22,847 nucleotides of DNA from DAOUMF01 sp034411955 (GCA_034411955.1 DAOUMF010000076.1:1-22847); one strand, 5' to 3'; shown: positions 6,491 to 14,049, numbered from the stretch's first letter. The notes: generated by a model not told the origin, from the letters alone. Numbers and translations: made by a program.

Positions 6491-7945
6491 CTAGACGTAG
6501 GCGTCAGGCCCTGCCCTGGCGATGGCGCCCTTGGCACGGGAAGAGACCTCGCCGCAGCCCTTGGCGGAGGGGAACACCTTGCCCGGGTTGAATCCGCCTG
6601 AGGCGGACGCGCCGAAGGCCAGCTTGACCCGCGCCATCACCTCCATGTCGTCCTCGGAGAACATCCACGACATGTAATCCCGCTTCTCGTAGCCGACGCC
6701 GTGCTCGCCGGTGATGGTGCCGCCGGCCTCGACACAGAGGCGCATGATCACGGCGCCGAGTTCAAGGACGCGCTGGGTGGCGCCGGGCTCGCGCTCGTCG
6801 AACAGGACGTTGGGGTGGAGGTTGCCGTCGCCGGCGTGGAAGACGTTGGCGACCTGGAAGCCGAATCGGTCGCAGGCCTCGTAGACGCTGCGGAGGACGG
6901 CTGGCAGCTTGGTGCGGGGGACGACGCCGTCCAGGATGTGGTATGAGGGAGCGAGGCGGCCGAGAGCCCCCAGGGCGCCCTTGCGGCCCGCCCACAGCCG
7001 CTCCCGCTCCTCCGATGAGAAGCCGATGCGCAACTCGCGGGCGCCCAGCTCTTCGCAGAGGGCGCGCACGGAGTCGGCCTGCTCGCGGGTGTCCTCCTTC
7101 AGGCCCTCGACCTCGATGAGGAGGACGGCGCCGGCGTCGGGCGGGTAGCCGGCGTGGACAGCCTCCTCCACGGCCCGCATCGTGTTGCGGTCCATCATCT
7201 CCAGGGCGGCGGGGACTATCCCCTGGCCGATGATGGAGGAGACGGCGCGTGAGGCTTGGTCTACCTCGTCAAAGATGGCCAGGAGAGTTACGGTGGACTG
7301 GGGAAGGTTCATGAGGCGGAGGATGACCTTGGTGACGATGCACAACGTCCCCTCGGAGCCGACGACGAGGCCGGTGAGGTCATAGCCGGACGGATCGGGG
7401 GCCTTGCCGCCCAGCCAGACGAGGTCGCCCTCCGGGGTGACGATCTCGAGGCCGAGGACGTGGTTGGTGGTGGTGCCGTAGCGGAGGCAGTGGGGGCCGC
7501 CGGCGTTCTCGGCCACGTTGCCGCCGATGGTGCAGGCCTTCTGGCTGGACGGATCGGGGGCGTAGTAGAGGCCGTGGGGGGCGACGGCGTTGCTGACATT
7601 GAGGTTGATGACGCCCGGCTCCACGACGGCGATGCGGTTCTCCGCGTCCACCTCCAGGATGCGGTTCATGCGCGAGGTGACGATGACTACGCCGCCGTCG
7701 CAGGGGATGGCGCCGCCGGAGAGGCCGGTGCCGGCGCCGCGGGCGGTGACGGGCACGCCGTGGCGGTGAGCGATGCGCACTGCTTCGGCCACTTGGCGGG
7801 CGTCATCGGGGAGGACGACGGCCTCTGGCAGGCCGCGCTCGATGGTCGCGTCGTACTCGTAGACGAGGAGGTCCTCCGGGCTGTGGAGGACCCACTTGCC
7901 GCCGACGGCGCGGCGGAGGTCGCGGATCAGCTTGGGGTTCGCCAC
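6491..7945 (-). CDS. glcD: Glycolate oxidase FAD-binding catalytic subunit GlcD
   Basis: 484 aa, near the usual length of about 500. It oxidises glycolate to glyoxylate (D-lactate is the alternative substrate for the family). The FAD-binding PCMH domain spans about 39-217, with ARGAGTGLSGGAI (68-80), IGGNVAENAGGPHCLRYG (140-157) and VVGSEGTL (194-201). The C-terminal FAD-linked oxidase domain has FHAGDGNLHP (369-378) and GEHGVGYEKR (413-422), then NPGKVFP (453-459). The start is GTG at 7945. It follows a -10-like TAGACT by only 8 nt, so the mRNA may be leaderless. A 15-bp perfect palindrome (6593-6607) lies in the coding sequence just before the NPGKVFP codons, where the protein appears about two residues longer than usual. 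First gene of glcDEF. Confidence 0.92.
   Translation of the reverse strand: MANPKLIRDLRRAVGGKWVLHSPEDLLVYEYDATIERGLPEAVVLPDDARQVAEAVRIAHRHGVPVTARGAGTGLSGGAIPCDGGVVIVTSRMNRILEVDAENRIAVVEPGVINLNVSNAVAPHGLYYAPDPSSQKACTIGGNVAENAGGPHCLRYGTTTNHVLGLEIVTPEGDLVWLGGKAPDPSGYDLTGLVVGSEGTLCIVTKVILRLMNLPQSTVTLLAIFDEVDQASRAVSSIIGQGIVPAALEMMDRNTMRAVEEAVHAGYPPDAGAVLLIEVEGLKEDTREQADSVRALCEELGARELRIGFSSEERERLWAGRKGALGALGRLAPSYHILDGVVPRTKLPAVLRSVYEACDRFGFQVANVFHAGDGNLHPNVLFDEREPGATQRVLELGAVIMRLCVEAGGTITGEHGVGYEKRDYMSWMFSEDDMEVMARVKLAFGASASGGFNPGKVFPSAKGCGEVSSRAKGAIARAGPDAYV
6593..6607. repeat. Perfect palindrome inside glcD
   Basis: TCCGCCT-G-AGGCGGA: two 7-bp arms around one base, read through in frame as part of the ASASGGF segment of GlcD. 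Short palindromes of this type recur in some GC-rich genomes, but only this copy is seen in the window. Confidence 0.4.
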
Positions 7946-7953
7946 AATCTAAG

Positions 7954-7983
7954 AGTCTAACACCGGGCCGACGGGGGTGTATA
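7954..7983 (-). promoter_or_regulatory. Candidate promoter of glcDEF
   Basis: On the minus strand, TATACA (7978-7983; 4/6 to TTGACA) is separated by 18 bp from TAGACT (7954-7959; 4/6 to TATAAT). The GTG start of glcD begins 8 nt after the -10, so transcription would start at or within about two bases of the start codon. Confidence 0.35.
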
Positions 7984-7985
7984 CT
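7957..7985 (+). promoter_or_regulatory. Candidate divergent promoter for the beta-lactamase-fold gene
   Basis: CTAACA (7957-7962; 4/6 to TTGACA), a 17-bp spacer, then TATACT (7980-7985; 5/6 to TATAAT). It lies on top of the opposite glcD promoter, with each -10 overlapping the other's -35. The leader to the preferred ATG at 8139 would be about 147 nt. Confidence 0.35.
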
Positions 7986-8126
7986 TGAAGGTCGCGGGTC
8001 GAGACGGCGATCAGCATTTGCCAGGATGAAAGAAGAATCAGAAGAGTGAATGTTCGCGGCAGGTCGCCTTTCGTAACTCTGGTGTTATTTGCGACGTTAC
8101 TCTTGTGGACTGCCTTGCGTCTGGAT

Positions 8127-8135
8127 AGGAGGAGG
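8127..8135 (+). promoter_or_regulatory. Ribosome binding site deciding the start at 8139
   Basis: AGGAGGAGG, with the AGGAGG at 8127-8132 placed 6 nt before the ATG at 8139. The upstream GTG at 8046 in the same frame has no comparable site. Confidence 0.65.
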
Positions 8136-8138
8136 CGG

Positions 8139-9533
8139 ATGGGGCAGCAACCGCCGCGACAGGTCAGGGTGACGATGACAGAAGGCGAGAGCGCAGGCCG
8201 AGGAGAGTTCAAGTCCCGGATCAGGAGGCTGGCCCGGGGCACGGTGCTGGCTGTTCTTGGTCTCGGAGTGGGCGCGGTGTTGCTGCTGTCGGGGGCCGAT
8301 GGCACGGAGAGCCCACCCGGCGATCCGGTGGCGGACGCATCTCCCGGCGCTCCGGCGGCAGACGAGCCCGCCATGGTGTCGGCGACGGCGGTGCCCCCGC
8401 CGCAGCCCACGCCGACCGCCACACCGAGGCCGTCTACGCCGGAGCCGACCCAGGAGCCGTCCTCCCCGGTCGTGCCCATCGCCGAGAACGCTGGTGCCTC
8501 GCCAGAGATGCTGTCGCTGCGCAGCCAACTGGCGGAGGAGATCGAGGCCTACCGGCAGCTGGTTGGCGGGATCGAGGTGGCGGTGGCGGTGACCGACTTG
8601 CAGACAGGACAGACGATCTCCGTGCACGGCAATGATCCGCACAAGACGGGCTGCGTAATCAACCTGTTTGCCCTGCTGGCGGTAGTGGGGGAGTTTGAGG
8701 CGGGCCGGGCGGACCCGCAGAGCGTGGCCTACAGCATCCGTGTCGGCATCGGGGGCAGCTATCCGCCAGAGGTGAGGCGCTTCCTGGAGGCGGTCTTTCC
8801 CAGCTACCTGGCCGGGGTGACGCGTGCGCAGGAGATGATGCGCTCCTGGGGGATGGTCTCGTCGGAGTTCCACCAAGTGCCGTACTACCCAACGGGAACG
8901 GGCATCAACCGTCTGACGGCGCTGGAAGTGAACATGGTCCTGAGCAAGCTGTACCGGGGTGAGCTGTTCAGCCCGGAGTGGACCGCATACACGCTGGCCG
9001 TGCTACGGGCAAACAACGTGGGGCTGAACTACATCCTGCCGGGCCAACTGCCCTGGTACGCCACTGTGGGCCACAAGATCGGGTACTACTCGGACCTTGA
9101 CGGCTGGGTCAACAACGACGTTGGCATCGTCACCTTCACCGGCGCGGACGGCAAAGAGAAGGCGTACGCCATCAGCTACCTATCGCAGAAGGCGAGGACG
9201 GAGTACACGGGGTACTCTTTCGGGGCCAGGCTCTCGCGCATAGTCTGGGACTGGTTCGAGGCGATATACCGACTGGGGACGGAGCCCCCGCCGCCGCCTC
9301 CGCCGCCGGCGCCAGCGCCAGCGCCAGCCGCTACGCCCTCGCCGACTCCGACGCCCACTCCGACGCCAACGCCGTCGCCGACGCCGTCACCGGTGCCGAC
9401 GCCCTCACCGACTCCGCACCCCACGCCCTCGCCGACTCCGCAGCCGACGCCGTCGCCGACGCCATCTCCCTCGCCGACACCCTCGCCAACGCCCTCGCCG
9501 ACTCCGGAGGGCTCTCCTACACCTGAGAATTAG
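8139..9533 (+). CDS. Membrane-anchored beta-lactamase-fold protein, catalytic residues missing, Pro/Thr-rich tail
   Basis: 464 aa from the ATG with the strong Shine-Dalgarno. A signal anchor (about 34-52) follows a basic stretch, then a Pro/Thr-rich linker (about 60-115). The globular part (about 120-380) matches class A beta-lactamase-like serine hydrolases: GIEVAVAVTDLQTGQTISVHG, a GINRLTALEVNMVLSKLYRG helix and GHKIGYY...NNDVGIVTF in place of the KTG...NDVGIV strand. In the helix where these enzymes carry SxxK, the sequence reads CVIN (Cys172, Asn175). Both catalytic residues therefore appear lost, suggesting a non-hydrolytic wall- or peptide-binding role. Residues 382-464 are a (PSPTPTPT)n tail likely to be extended, O-glycosylated or wall-spanning. 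It is monocistronic or co-transcribed with the small gene at 9657, which also has its own promoter. The upstream GTG start at 8046 would add a second hydrophobic segment. Confidence 0.72.
   Translation: MGQQPPRQVRVTMTEGESAGRGEFKSRIRRLARGTVLAVLGLGVGAVLLLSGADGTESPPGDPVADASPGAPAADEPAMVSATAVPPPQPTPTATPRPSTPEPTQEPSSPVVPIAENAGASPEMLSLRSQLAEEIEAYRQLVGGIEVAVAVTDLQTGQTISVHGNDPHKTGCVINLFALLAVVGEFEAGRADPQSVAYSIRVGIGGSYPPEVRRFLEAVFPSYLAGVTRAQEMMRSWGMVSSEFHQVPYYPTGTGINRLTALEVNMVLSKLYRGELFSPEWTAYTLAVLRANNVGLNYILPGQLPWYATVGHKIGYYSDLDGWVNNDVGIVTFTGADGKEKAYAISYLSQKARTEYTGYSFGARLSRIVWDWFEAIYRLGTEPPPPPPPPAPAPAPAATPSPTPTPTPTPTPSPTPSPVPTPSPTPHPTPSPTPQPTPSPTPSPSPTPSPTPSPTPEGSPTPEN
9285..9524 (+). repeat. Pro/Thr/Ser low-complexity coding repeat
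   Basis: About 240 bp of repeated CCG, ACG/ACT, CCC and TCG codons giving Pro8, a short (PA)n run, then PSPTPTPT-type repeats. Such tracts expand and contract by slippage; the frame is intact here. Confidence 0.85.
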
Positions 9534-9584
9534 GCACCGGCGGCCCAGCCCATCGACCGCTGTAGCTTCCCTTTCCTGCCCACC

Positions 9585-9613
9585 TTGACGGGCCACCCTG
9601 CGCCGACTAGGAT
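9585..9613 (+). promoter_or_regulatory. Promoter of the SnoaL-like gene
   Basis: TTGACG (9585-9590), a 17-bp spacer, then TAGGAT (9608-9613). Start of transcription is expected near 9620, upstream of the AAGGAGGGGG ribosome site at 9641-9650. Confidence 0.55.
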
Positions 9614-9656
9614 TGCGTCGCACAGGCGTGAAGCGACAGCAAGGAGGGGGTCGGTC

Positions 9657-10052
9657 ATGGCGGAACATCCCAACGCTGAGCTGTGGCGGAAGGGGCAAGA
9701 AGCCTTTTCCCGTGGCGATCTGGACACAGTGCGCAGTTCATGGGACGACGACATCGTCTACCACTTTCCCGGAGCCAGCCCGATTGCTGGGGACCACAAG
9801 GGCAAGGATGGCGTCCTGGCTTTTCTCGCCAAGGTCGCGGAGATGAGCCAAGGAACGTTTCGCATATCAGAGGTTCATGATGTGCTGGCGAATGACCAGC
9901 ACGTGGTGGCCCTCCTAACAATGACCGCGACCCGGAAGGGTAAGCAGCTCACCTGGGATCAAGCGAACATCTACCACATCCGCAACGGGAAGACGACAGA
10001 AGTTTGGGGCGTCCCAGTCGACCAGAGGGCGTTAGACGAATTGCTTTCGTAG
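9657..10052 (+). CDS. SnoaL-like / NTF2-fold small protein (ketosteroid isomerase-related)
   Basis: 131 aa. It has the compact alpha+beta cone of the NTF2-like superfamily. An N-terminal helix pair contains AELWRKGQEAFSRGDLDTVRSSWDDDIVYHFPG, then a central GKDGVLAFLAKVAEM helix. The final strands include HVVALLTMTATRKGKQL and ANIYHIRNGKTTEVWGVPVDQ. The pattern (D at the strand after the GD helix, W/E near the C-terminus) is typical of SnoaL-type polyketide cyclase-like proteins. Many of these have no known substrate, and none can be assigned here. The ATG at 9657 is preferred over the GTG at 9585, because AAGGAGGGGG lies 6 nt upstream and the earlier start coincides with the -35 box. Convergent with glpK, separated by 16 bp and no clear terminator. 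Confidence 0.82.
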   Translation: MAEHPNAELWRKGQEAFSRGDLDTVRSSWDDDIVYHFPGASPIAGDHKGKDGVLAFLAKVAEMSQGTFRISEVHDVLANDQHVVALLTMTATRKGKQLTWDQANIYHIRNGKTTEVWGVPVDQRALDELLS

Positions 10053-10068
10053 GCCTGCTAGCCCGATT

Positions 10069-11541
10069 CTAGGTCGCCCAGCCCTTTGCCCGCTCCACGG
10101 CCCGCTTCCAGCCCGCGTACAGCTCCTCGCGCTGCTCCGTCGGCATCTGAGGGCTGAAACGGCGGTCGATGCGCCAGTTTTCGGCCACTTCGTCGGTGCT
10201 CTTCCAGAAGCCGGTGGCCAGACCGGCGAGGTAGGCGGCGCCCAGGGCGGTCGTCTCGGTCACGGCGGGCCGGACGACGTCGCGGCCCAGGATGTCGGCC
10301 TGTATCTGGAGCAGGAGGTCGTTGGCGGCGGCGCCTCCGTCCACCCGCAGCTCGTCGAGCTTAACCTCGGAATCGGCCTCCACCGCCTCGATGACGTCGC
10401 GGCTCTGGAAGGCGATCGCCTCCAGGGCGGCGCGGACGACGTGTGCCTTGTTGACGCCGCGGGTGAGGCCCAGGAGGGCGCCGCGGGCGTGGGGGTCCCA
10501 GTGGGGGGCGCCCAGGCCAACGAAGGCGGGGACGAGGTAGACCCCGTTGGAGTCGGCCACGCTGGCGGCCAACGACTCAGACTCGGCGCTGGTGGCGATG
10601 AGGCCCAACTCGTCCCTCAGCCACTGGACGGCGGCGCCGGCGATGAAGATGGAGCCCTCCAGCGCGTAGGTCACGGAGTCGCCGAGGCCCCAGGCGATGG
10701 TGGTGACGAGCGACTGAGAGGCGACGCGGCGGTCGCCGATGTTCATCAGCAGGAAAGCGCCGGTGCCGAAGGTGTTCTTGGCCATGCCGGTGGAGAAGCA
10801 GGCCTGGCCGAACAGCGCCGCCTGCTGGTCACCGGCCACGCCGGCGACGGGGATGGCGCCGCCAAGCAGGGACGTCTCCCCGAAGACGCCGGAGGAAGGC
10901 AGCACCTCCGGCAGGAGCGAGGGCGGTACGTCCAGTGCCTCCAGTAGTTCGGGGTCCCAGCGACGCTGGAAGATGTCGTACATCAGGGTGCGGGAGGCGT
11001 TTGTGTAGTCGGTGGCGTGGACGCCGGTGAGGCGGAAGATGAGCCAGGAGTCGACGGTGCCGAACAGGAGGTCGCCGTGCTGGGCCCGCTGGCGGGCGTT
11101 GGGGACGTTGTCCAGCAGCCACTTGACCTTGGTGCCGGAGAAGTAGGGGTCAAGCAGGAGGCCGCTGCGCTGGCGGAAGAGGGGCTCGAGGCCACGGGCG
11201 CGAAGGTCGTCGCAGAGGGGGGCCGTGCGACGGTCCTGCCAGACGACGGCGTTGGCGATGGGGCGGCCGCTGCGGTCCCAGATGACGGCCGTCTCACGCT
11301 GATTGGTGATGCCGATGGCGGCGATGTCGCTGGCAGCGGCCTTGGCCTGCACTATCACCTCGCGGGCGGTCTCTATCTGAGACTGCCAGATCGCCTCGGG
11401 GTCGTGCTCCACCCAGCCGGGACGGGGGTAGACCTGCTCGAACGGCCGCTGGGCGGTGGCCACGGCCGTGCCCGAACGATCGAACAGGATGGCGCGGGAG
11501 GATGAGGTGCCCTGGTCCAGGGCGAGGACGAAGTCGGCCAC
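10069..11541 (-). CDS. glpK: Glycerol kinase
   Basis: 490 aa, matching the family. It phosphorylates glycerol to sn-glycerol 3-phosphate with ATP in the cytosol. It has the FGGY-kinase two-domain fold: the N-terminal phosphate loop DQGTSSSRAILFD (9-21), the substrate region ITNQRETAVIWD (78-89), GDQQAALFGQ with the catalytic Asp, NTFGTGAFLLMN, and the FGGY signature region GLGAPHWDPHARGALLGLTRG. The GTG at 11541 is preferred because the family starts directly at ADFVLALDQGT. The frame is open to 11628, but the extra 29 residues are encoded by an intergenic palindrome. The GTG lies 6 nt after a good -10, so the message is probably leaderless. No glpF or glpD is next to it. Confidence 0.94.
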   Translation of the reverse strand: MADFVLALDQGTSSSRAILFDRSGTAVATAQRPFEQVYPRPGWVEHDPEAIWQSQIETAREVIVQAKAAASDIAAIGITNQRETAVIWDRSGRPIANAVVWQDRRTAPLCDDLRARGLEPLFRQRSGLLLDPYFSGTKVKWLLDNVPNARQRAQHGDLLFGTVDSWLIFRLTGVHATDYTNASRTLMYDIFQRRWDPELLEALDVPPSLLPEVLPSSGVFGETSLLGGAIPVAGVAGDQQAALFGQACFSTGMAKNTFGTGAFLLMNIGDRRVASQSLVTTIAWGLGDSVTYALEGSIFIAGAAVQWLRDELGLIATSAESESLAASVADSNGVYLVPAFVGLGAPHWDPHARGALLGLTRGVNKAHVVRAALEAIAFQSRDVIEAVEADSEVKLDELRVDGGAAANDLLLQIQADILGRDVVRPAVTETTALGAAYLAGLATGFWKSTDEVAENWRIDRRFSPQMPTEQREELYAGWKRAVERAKGWAT

Positions 11542-11547
11542 GCCGAC

Positions 11548-11576
11548 AGGGTAGCATCCGGCGTTGGGGGTGTCGA
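11548..11576 (-). promoter_or_regulatory. Promoter of glpK, leaderless arrangement
   Basis: On the minus strand, TCGACA (11571-11576; 5/6 to TTGACA), a 17-bp spacer, and TACCCT (11548-11553) with an extended TGC just upstream. Six bases separate the -10 from the GTG, so the first transcribed base should be at or near the start codon. Confidence 0.5.
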
Positions 11577-11577
11577 G

Positions 11578-11597
11578 CCTGCCTGCCGGCAGGCAGG
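11578..11597. repeat. 20-bp perfect palindrome, copy 1
   Basis: CCTGCCTGCCGGCAGGCAGG, self-complementary over all 20 bp, in the 126-bp region between glpK and the divergent LLM gene, right next to the glpK -35 box. A second copy with one substitution lies at 14114-14133. Confidence 0.8.
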
Positions 11598-11599
11598 GG

Positions 11600-11628
11600 T
11601 TGACTTCTCGGTCGCCCGCCTTGAACAT
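11600..11628 (+). promoter_or_regulatory. Weak candidate promoter of the LLM oxidoreductase gene
   Basis: TTGACT (11600-11605), a 17-bp spacer, then GAACAT (11623-11628; 3/6). Its position relative to the Shine-Dalgarno at 11654-11660 is reasonable, but the -10 is poor. Confidence 0.28.
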
Positions 11629-11667
11629 TGCCGCAAGGATGTCGCCCGCGCGGAAGGAGGTTCGGCC

Positions 11668-12705
11668 ATGACCACTGCGAGCAAGCGCCGCTACTGGGGG
11701 TTCGTGCCCGCCGATGTACCCGCCGCTGCCTTAACGGCCCAGGCGAAGATGCAGGAGGATGCCGGACTGGAAGGGGTGATCGCGGCACAGCTCTACAGTA
11801 CGCCTTTCATCCCCTTGGCTGTCGCCGCCACCGCCACCAGCCGCATCCGCCTCCTCTCCGGAGTCGCCCTCGCGTTCACGCGCAGCCCCTACGAGACCGC
11901 TCTGTCCGCCATGGACATGGACCGCATCAGCGGCGGCCGTTTCACCCTCGGCCTCGGCAGTAGCGTGCGGGCCTTGAGCGAGGACATCTACGGCATGCCC
12001 TACGGCAAGCCCCTGGGGCACATGCGGGAGGTGGTGGATATCGTCCGCCTCGTGATCGGCAAGGCCCACACCGGGGAACTGGAGCGCTACGAGGGGGTCT
12101 ACCACAAGCACGACTTCAGCGGGATGGAGTGGCTATCTCCGCCGCCGCCGTTGCGCACCGACCTGCCAATCTGGATCGCCGCTCTGCGGCAGCCGCTGGT
12201 CAGCCTTGCCGCCGAGATCGGCGATGGGGTGATGGGCCACCCAATCTGGTCCGTCCAGTGGGCCACCACGAAGATACCTGAGGCTCTGGAACGAGGTCTG
12301 AAACGGGGGAACAAGCGGCGCTCCGACATCGAGGTCAACGTGGCGCTGTTCGTGGCGGCCAGCAACGACCGGACGGAAGCGGTGAACGACGCCCGCGCCA
12401 CGGTCGCCTTCTACTCCGGCGCCGCCCAGTACGAGGAGTACTTCGCCGCCCACGGCTTTCGTGAGGAAGCGCGCCGCCTGCAGGAGGCGGTACAGCAAGG
12501 CGGCTATGCGAGCGCCGCCCATCTCGTGCCGGATGAGATGGCGGAGACGTTCGTCGTCTGCGGCACCCCGGACGAGGTGCGCAAGAAGATCGAGCCGGTG
12601 TGGGAACTGGCCGACTCCCTGTGGCTGATACCGCCAGCCTACGCCCTGCCGCCTGAGAAGCTCATGGCTTACGCCGGGGCGATCGCCAGCACGTTCTGGG
12701 GCTAG
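11668..12705 (+). CDS. LLM-class (F420-dependent type) oxidoreductase
   Basis: 345 aa. It belongs to the luciferase-like monooxygenase TIM-barrel superfamily, whose members in F420-making bacteria are mostly F420-dependent oxidoreductases or FMN monooxygenases. Supporting segments are AKMQEDAGLEGVIAAQLYSTPFIPLAVAA, then TSRIRLLSGVALAFTRSPYETALSAMDMDRISGGRFTLGLGSS, DLPIWIAALRQPLVSLAAEIGDGVMGHP, and a C-terminal GTPDEVRKKIEPVW. The run from the SRIRL strand to RFTLGLGSS is characteristic. The substrate cannot be read from the sequence, and whether the cofactor is F420 or FMN is not decided. The ATG is preceded by AAGGAGG at 7-nt spacing. Divergent from glpK and convergent with the DUF1059 gene, across a hairpin at 12744-12772. 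Confidence 0.85.
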   Translation: MTTASKRRYWGFVPADVPAAALTAQAKMQEDAGLEGVIAAQLYSTPFIPLAVAATATSRIRLLSGVALAFTRSPYETALSAMDMDRISGGRFTLGLGSSVRALSEDIYGMPYGKPLGHMREVVDIVRLVIGKAHTGELERYEGVYHKHDFSGMEWLSPPPPLRTDLPIWIAALRQPLVSLAAEIGDGVMGHPIWSVQWATTKIPEALERGLKRGNKRRSDIEVNVALFVAASNDRTEAVNDARATVAFYSGAAQYEEYFAAHGFREEARRLQEAVQQGGYASAAHLVPDEMAETFVVCGTPDEVRKKIEPVWELADSLWLIPPAYALPPEKLMAYAGAIASTFWG

Positions 12706-12743
12706 GGCTGCAGGGGAGACGCTGCGGGCGTCCGGGACGAGAA

Positions 12744-12772
12744 ACGGCTGGCGATAGAGGCTCGCCAGCCGT
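12744..12772. terminator. Bidirectional hairpin between convergent genes
   Basis: A perfect 11-bp stem, ACGGCTGGCGA (12744-12754) with TCGCCAGCCGT (12762-12772), and a 7-nt loop. It lies between the LLM gene and the DUF1059 gene, which end towards each other. A short TTT follows on the minus strand. It fits a shared terminator. Confidence 0.6.
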
Positions 12773-12811
12773 CAGAGCCGGCTATGGTGGAGATGCGGGT
12801 GCGGGGGTCCG

Positions 12812-12991
12812 CTACTCGTCCTCGATACTGGCCTTGATCTGTTCCATCAGCTCGGGCGTGACCTCAACGATGCCGTGGTCCTTGGCGTGCTCGGCGGCGT
12901 TGCGGAGAAGCTCCTCCTCTGTGGCGCCGCGAACGACGTGAGTGCAGTCGCTAGTCGGATTGACCTTGTTGCAGTCGATGATCTTGCCCAT
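12812..12991 (-). CDS. DUF1059 family small protein
   Basis: 59 aa, the normal size for this family of unknown function. The family pattern is clear: the short start MGKIIDCNKVNP with a Cys, then DCTHVVRGATEEELLRNAAEHAKDHGI, then EVTPELMEQIKASIEDE. A His-x-Val followed by an amphipathic helix with AEHAKDHG is typical. The ATG at 12991 has AGGAGG 7 nt upstream; the alternative start at 13015 would include this ribosome site in the coding region and is rejected. It has its own candidate promoter at 13035-13064, and qor lies 86 bp upstream on the same strand. Function unknown. Confidence 0.85.
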   Translation of the reverse strand: MGKIIDCNKVNPTSDCTHVVRGATEEELLRNAAEHAKDHGIVEVTPELMEQIKASIEDE

Positions 12992-13034
12992 GAGGTGGCC
13001 TCCTATGTTTGTCAAGTAAGTCGATTCATATACC

Positions 13035-13064
13035 AGGGTATCTCCACCGACAGGTCACCGTCAA
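13035..13064 (-). promoter_or_regulatory. Candidate promoter of the DUF1059 gene
   Basis: On the minus strand, TTGACG (13059-13064), an 18-bp spacer and TACCCT (13035-13040). The same TACCCT hexamer serves as the proposed -10 of glpK. A nearby TGGTATATG could be an alternative extended -10. Confidence 0.4.
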
Positions 13065-13077
13065 TACGCCGCAGGGC

Positions 13078-14049
13078 TCACGGCACCAGCACGACCTTCC
13101 CGAAGTTCCGCCGCTCCCCTACGTAGCGGTGGGCGGCGGCCGCTTCCGCCAGGAGGAAGGTGCGGTCCACCACCGTCCGCAGCTTGCCCTGCTGGAACAG
13201 GCGGAGGAGCTCCTTCATGGCGGGGCCGGCGCCGCCGGCGGCGATCTCCGCTCCCAGGTAGAAGGCGGAGAGCGAGAGGTTCTTGAACATGAGGGCGCGG
13301 GGCTCGACGCTGTTGGGCTGGCCGGAGGAGTTGCCCACCACGCACAGCCGCCCGTAGCGGCCCATGGCCGCGAGCGACTTTTCGAACACCTCGCCGCCCA
13401 CCGACTCCAGGACTACGTCGGCCCCGGCCGCCTCGGTGATGCGGTTCACCTCCTGCGCGAAGTCCGTATCGCGGTAGTTGATCGCGTGGTCGGCGCCCAT
13501 CTCGAGGCAGCGGGCGCACTTCTCGTCGCTGCCGGCGGTGGTGATGACGCGCGCCCCGGCCAGCCTGGCGATCTGGATGGCGGCGACGCCGACGCCGGAG
13601 CCGCCGGCCTGGATGAGGGCGGTTTCGTTGGCCTGGAGCCGGCAGAGCTTGTGGAGGGCGAACCAGGCGGTGAGGAAGACGACAGGGATGGTGCACCCCT
13701 CCTCGAAGCTCATCTCGTCGGGCATCTGGTACACGCCGGCCTGGTGGACCAGCGCCTTCTCTGCGTAGCCGCCGTCGCCGATCTGGGCGATGACGCGGTC
13801 TCCCAGAGAGAGGCCCGCTACTCCTTCGCCGAGCGCCTCGATGGTGCCGGCGACCTCCCAGCCGGGGATGAAGGGGAGGGCGGTGAGGCCGCCGCCGTAG
13901 GTGCCCTGCCGTCGGCCCAGGTCGCCGCGGTTGATGGAAGCGGCGGCGACCTTGACGACAACCCGTCTGGGGGCGGGTTGCGGGTCCGCGACGTCCTCGT
14001 AGCGGAGAACGCTCTCGTCGCCGTACTCGTGGACGCAGATCGCCTTCAT
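13078..14049 (-). CDS. Zinc-free MDR-family NADPH:quinone oxidoreductase
   Basis: 323 aa. It belongs to the medium-chain dehydrogenase/reductase superfamily, quinone oxidoreductase branch, which reduces quinones or enones with NAD(P)H in the cytosol. The GroES-like domain is at about 25-120 (KVAAASINRGDLGRRQG, PFIPGWEVAGTIEALGEGV). The Rossmann nucleotide-binding motif is AGGSGVGVAAIQIARLAGARVI (148-169), followed by GADHAINY. The catalytic zinc ligands of alcohol dehydrogenases are absent. The C-terminus, VGERRNFGKVVLVP, is family-typical. The ATG at 14049 has AAAGGAG upstream; the longer frame to 14166 would cross the promoter and palindrome and is rejected. Monocistronic, divergent from amrS. 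Confidence 0.9.
   Translation of the reverse strand: MKAICVHEYGDESVLRYEDVADPQPAPRRVVVKVAAASINRGDLGRRQGTYGGGLTALPFIPGWEVAGTIEALGEGVAGLSLGDRVIAQIGDGGYAEKALVHQAGVYQMPDEMSFEEGCTIPVVFLTAWFALHKLCRLQANETALIQAGGSGVGVAAIQIARLAGARVITTAGSDEKCARCLEMGADHAINYRDTDFAQEVNRITEAAGADVVLESVGGEVFEKSLAAMGRYGRLCVVGNSSGQPNSVEPRALMFKNLSLSAFYLGAEIAAGGAGPAMKELLRLFQQGKLRTVVDRTFLLAEAAAAHRYVGERRNFGKVVLVP

Noticed and set aside
10053..10068. Terminator between the convergent SnoaL-like gene and glpK
   Set aside because: Only 16 bp separate the genes and no stem-loop is visible there.
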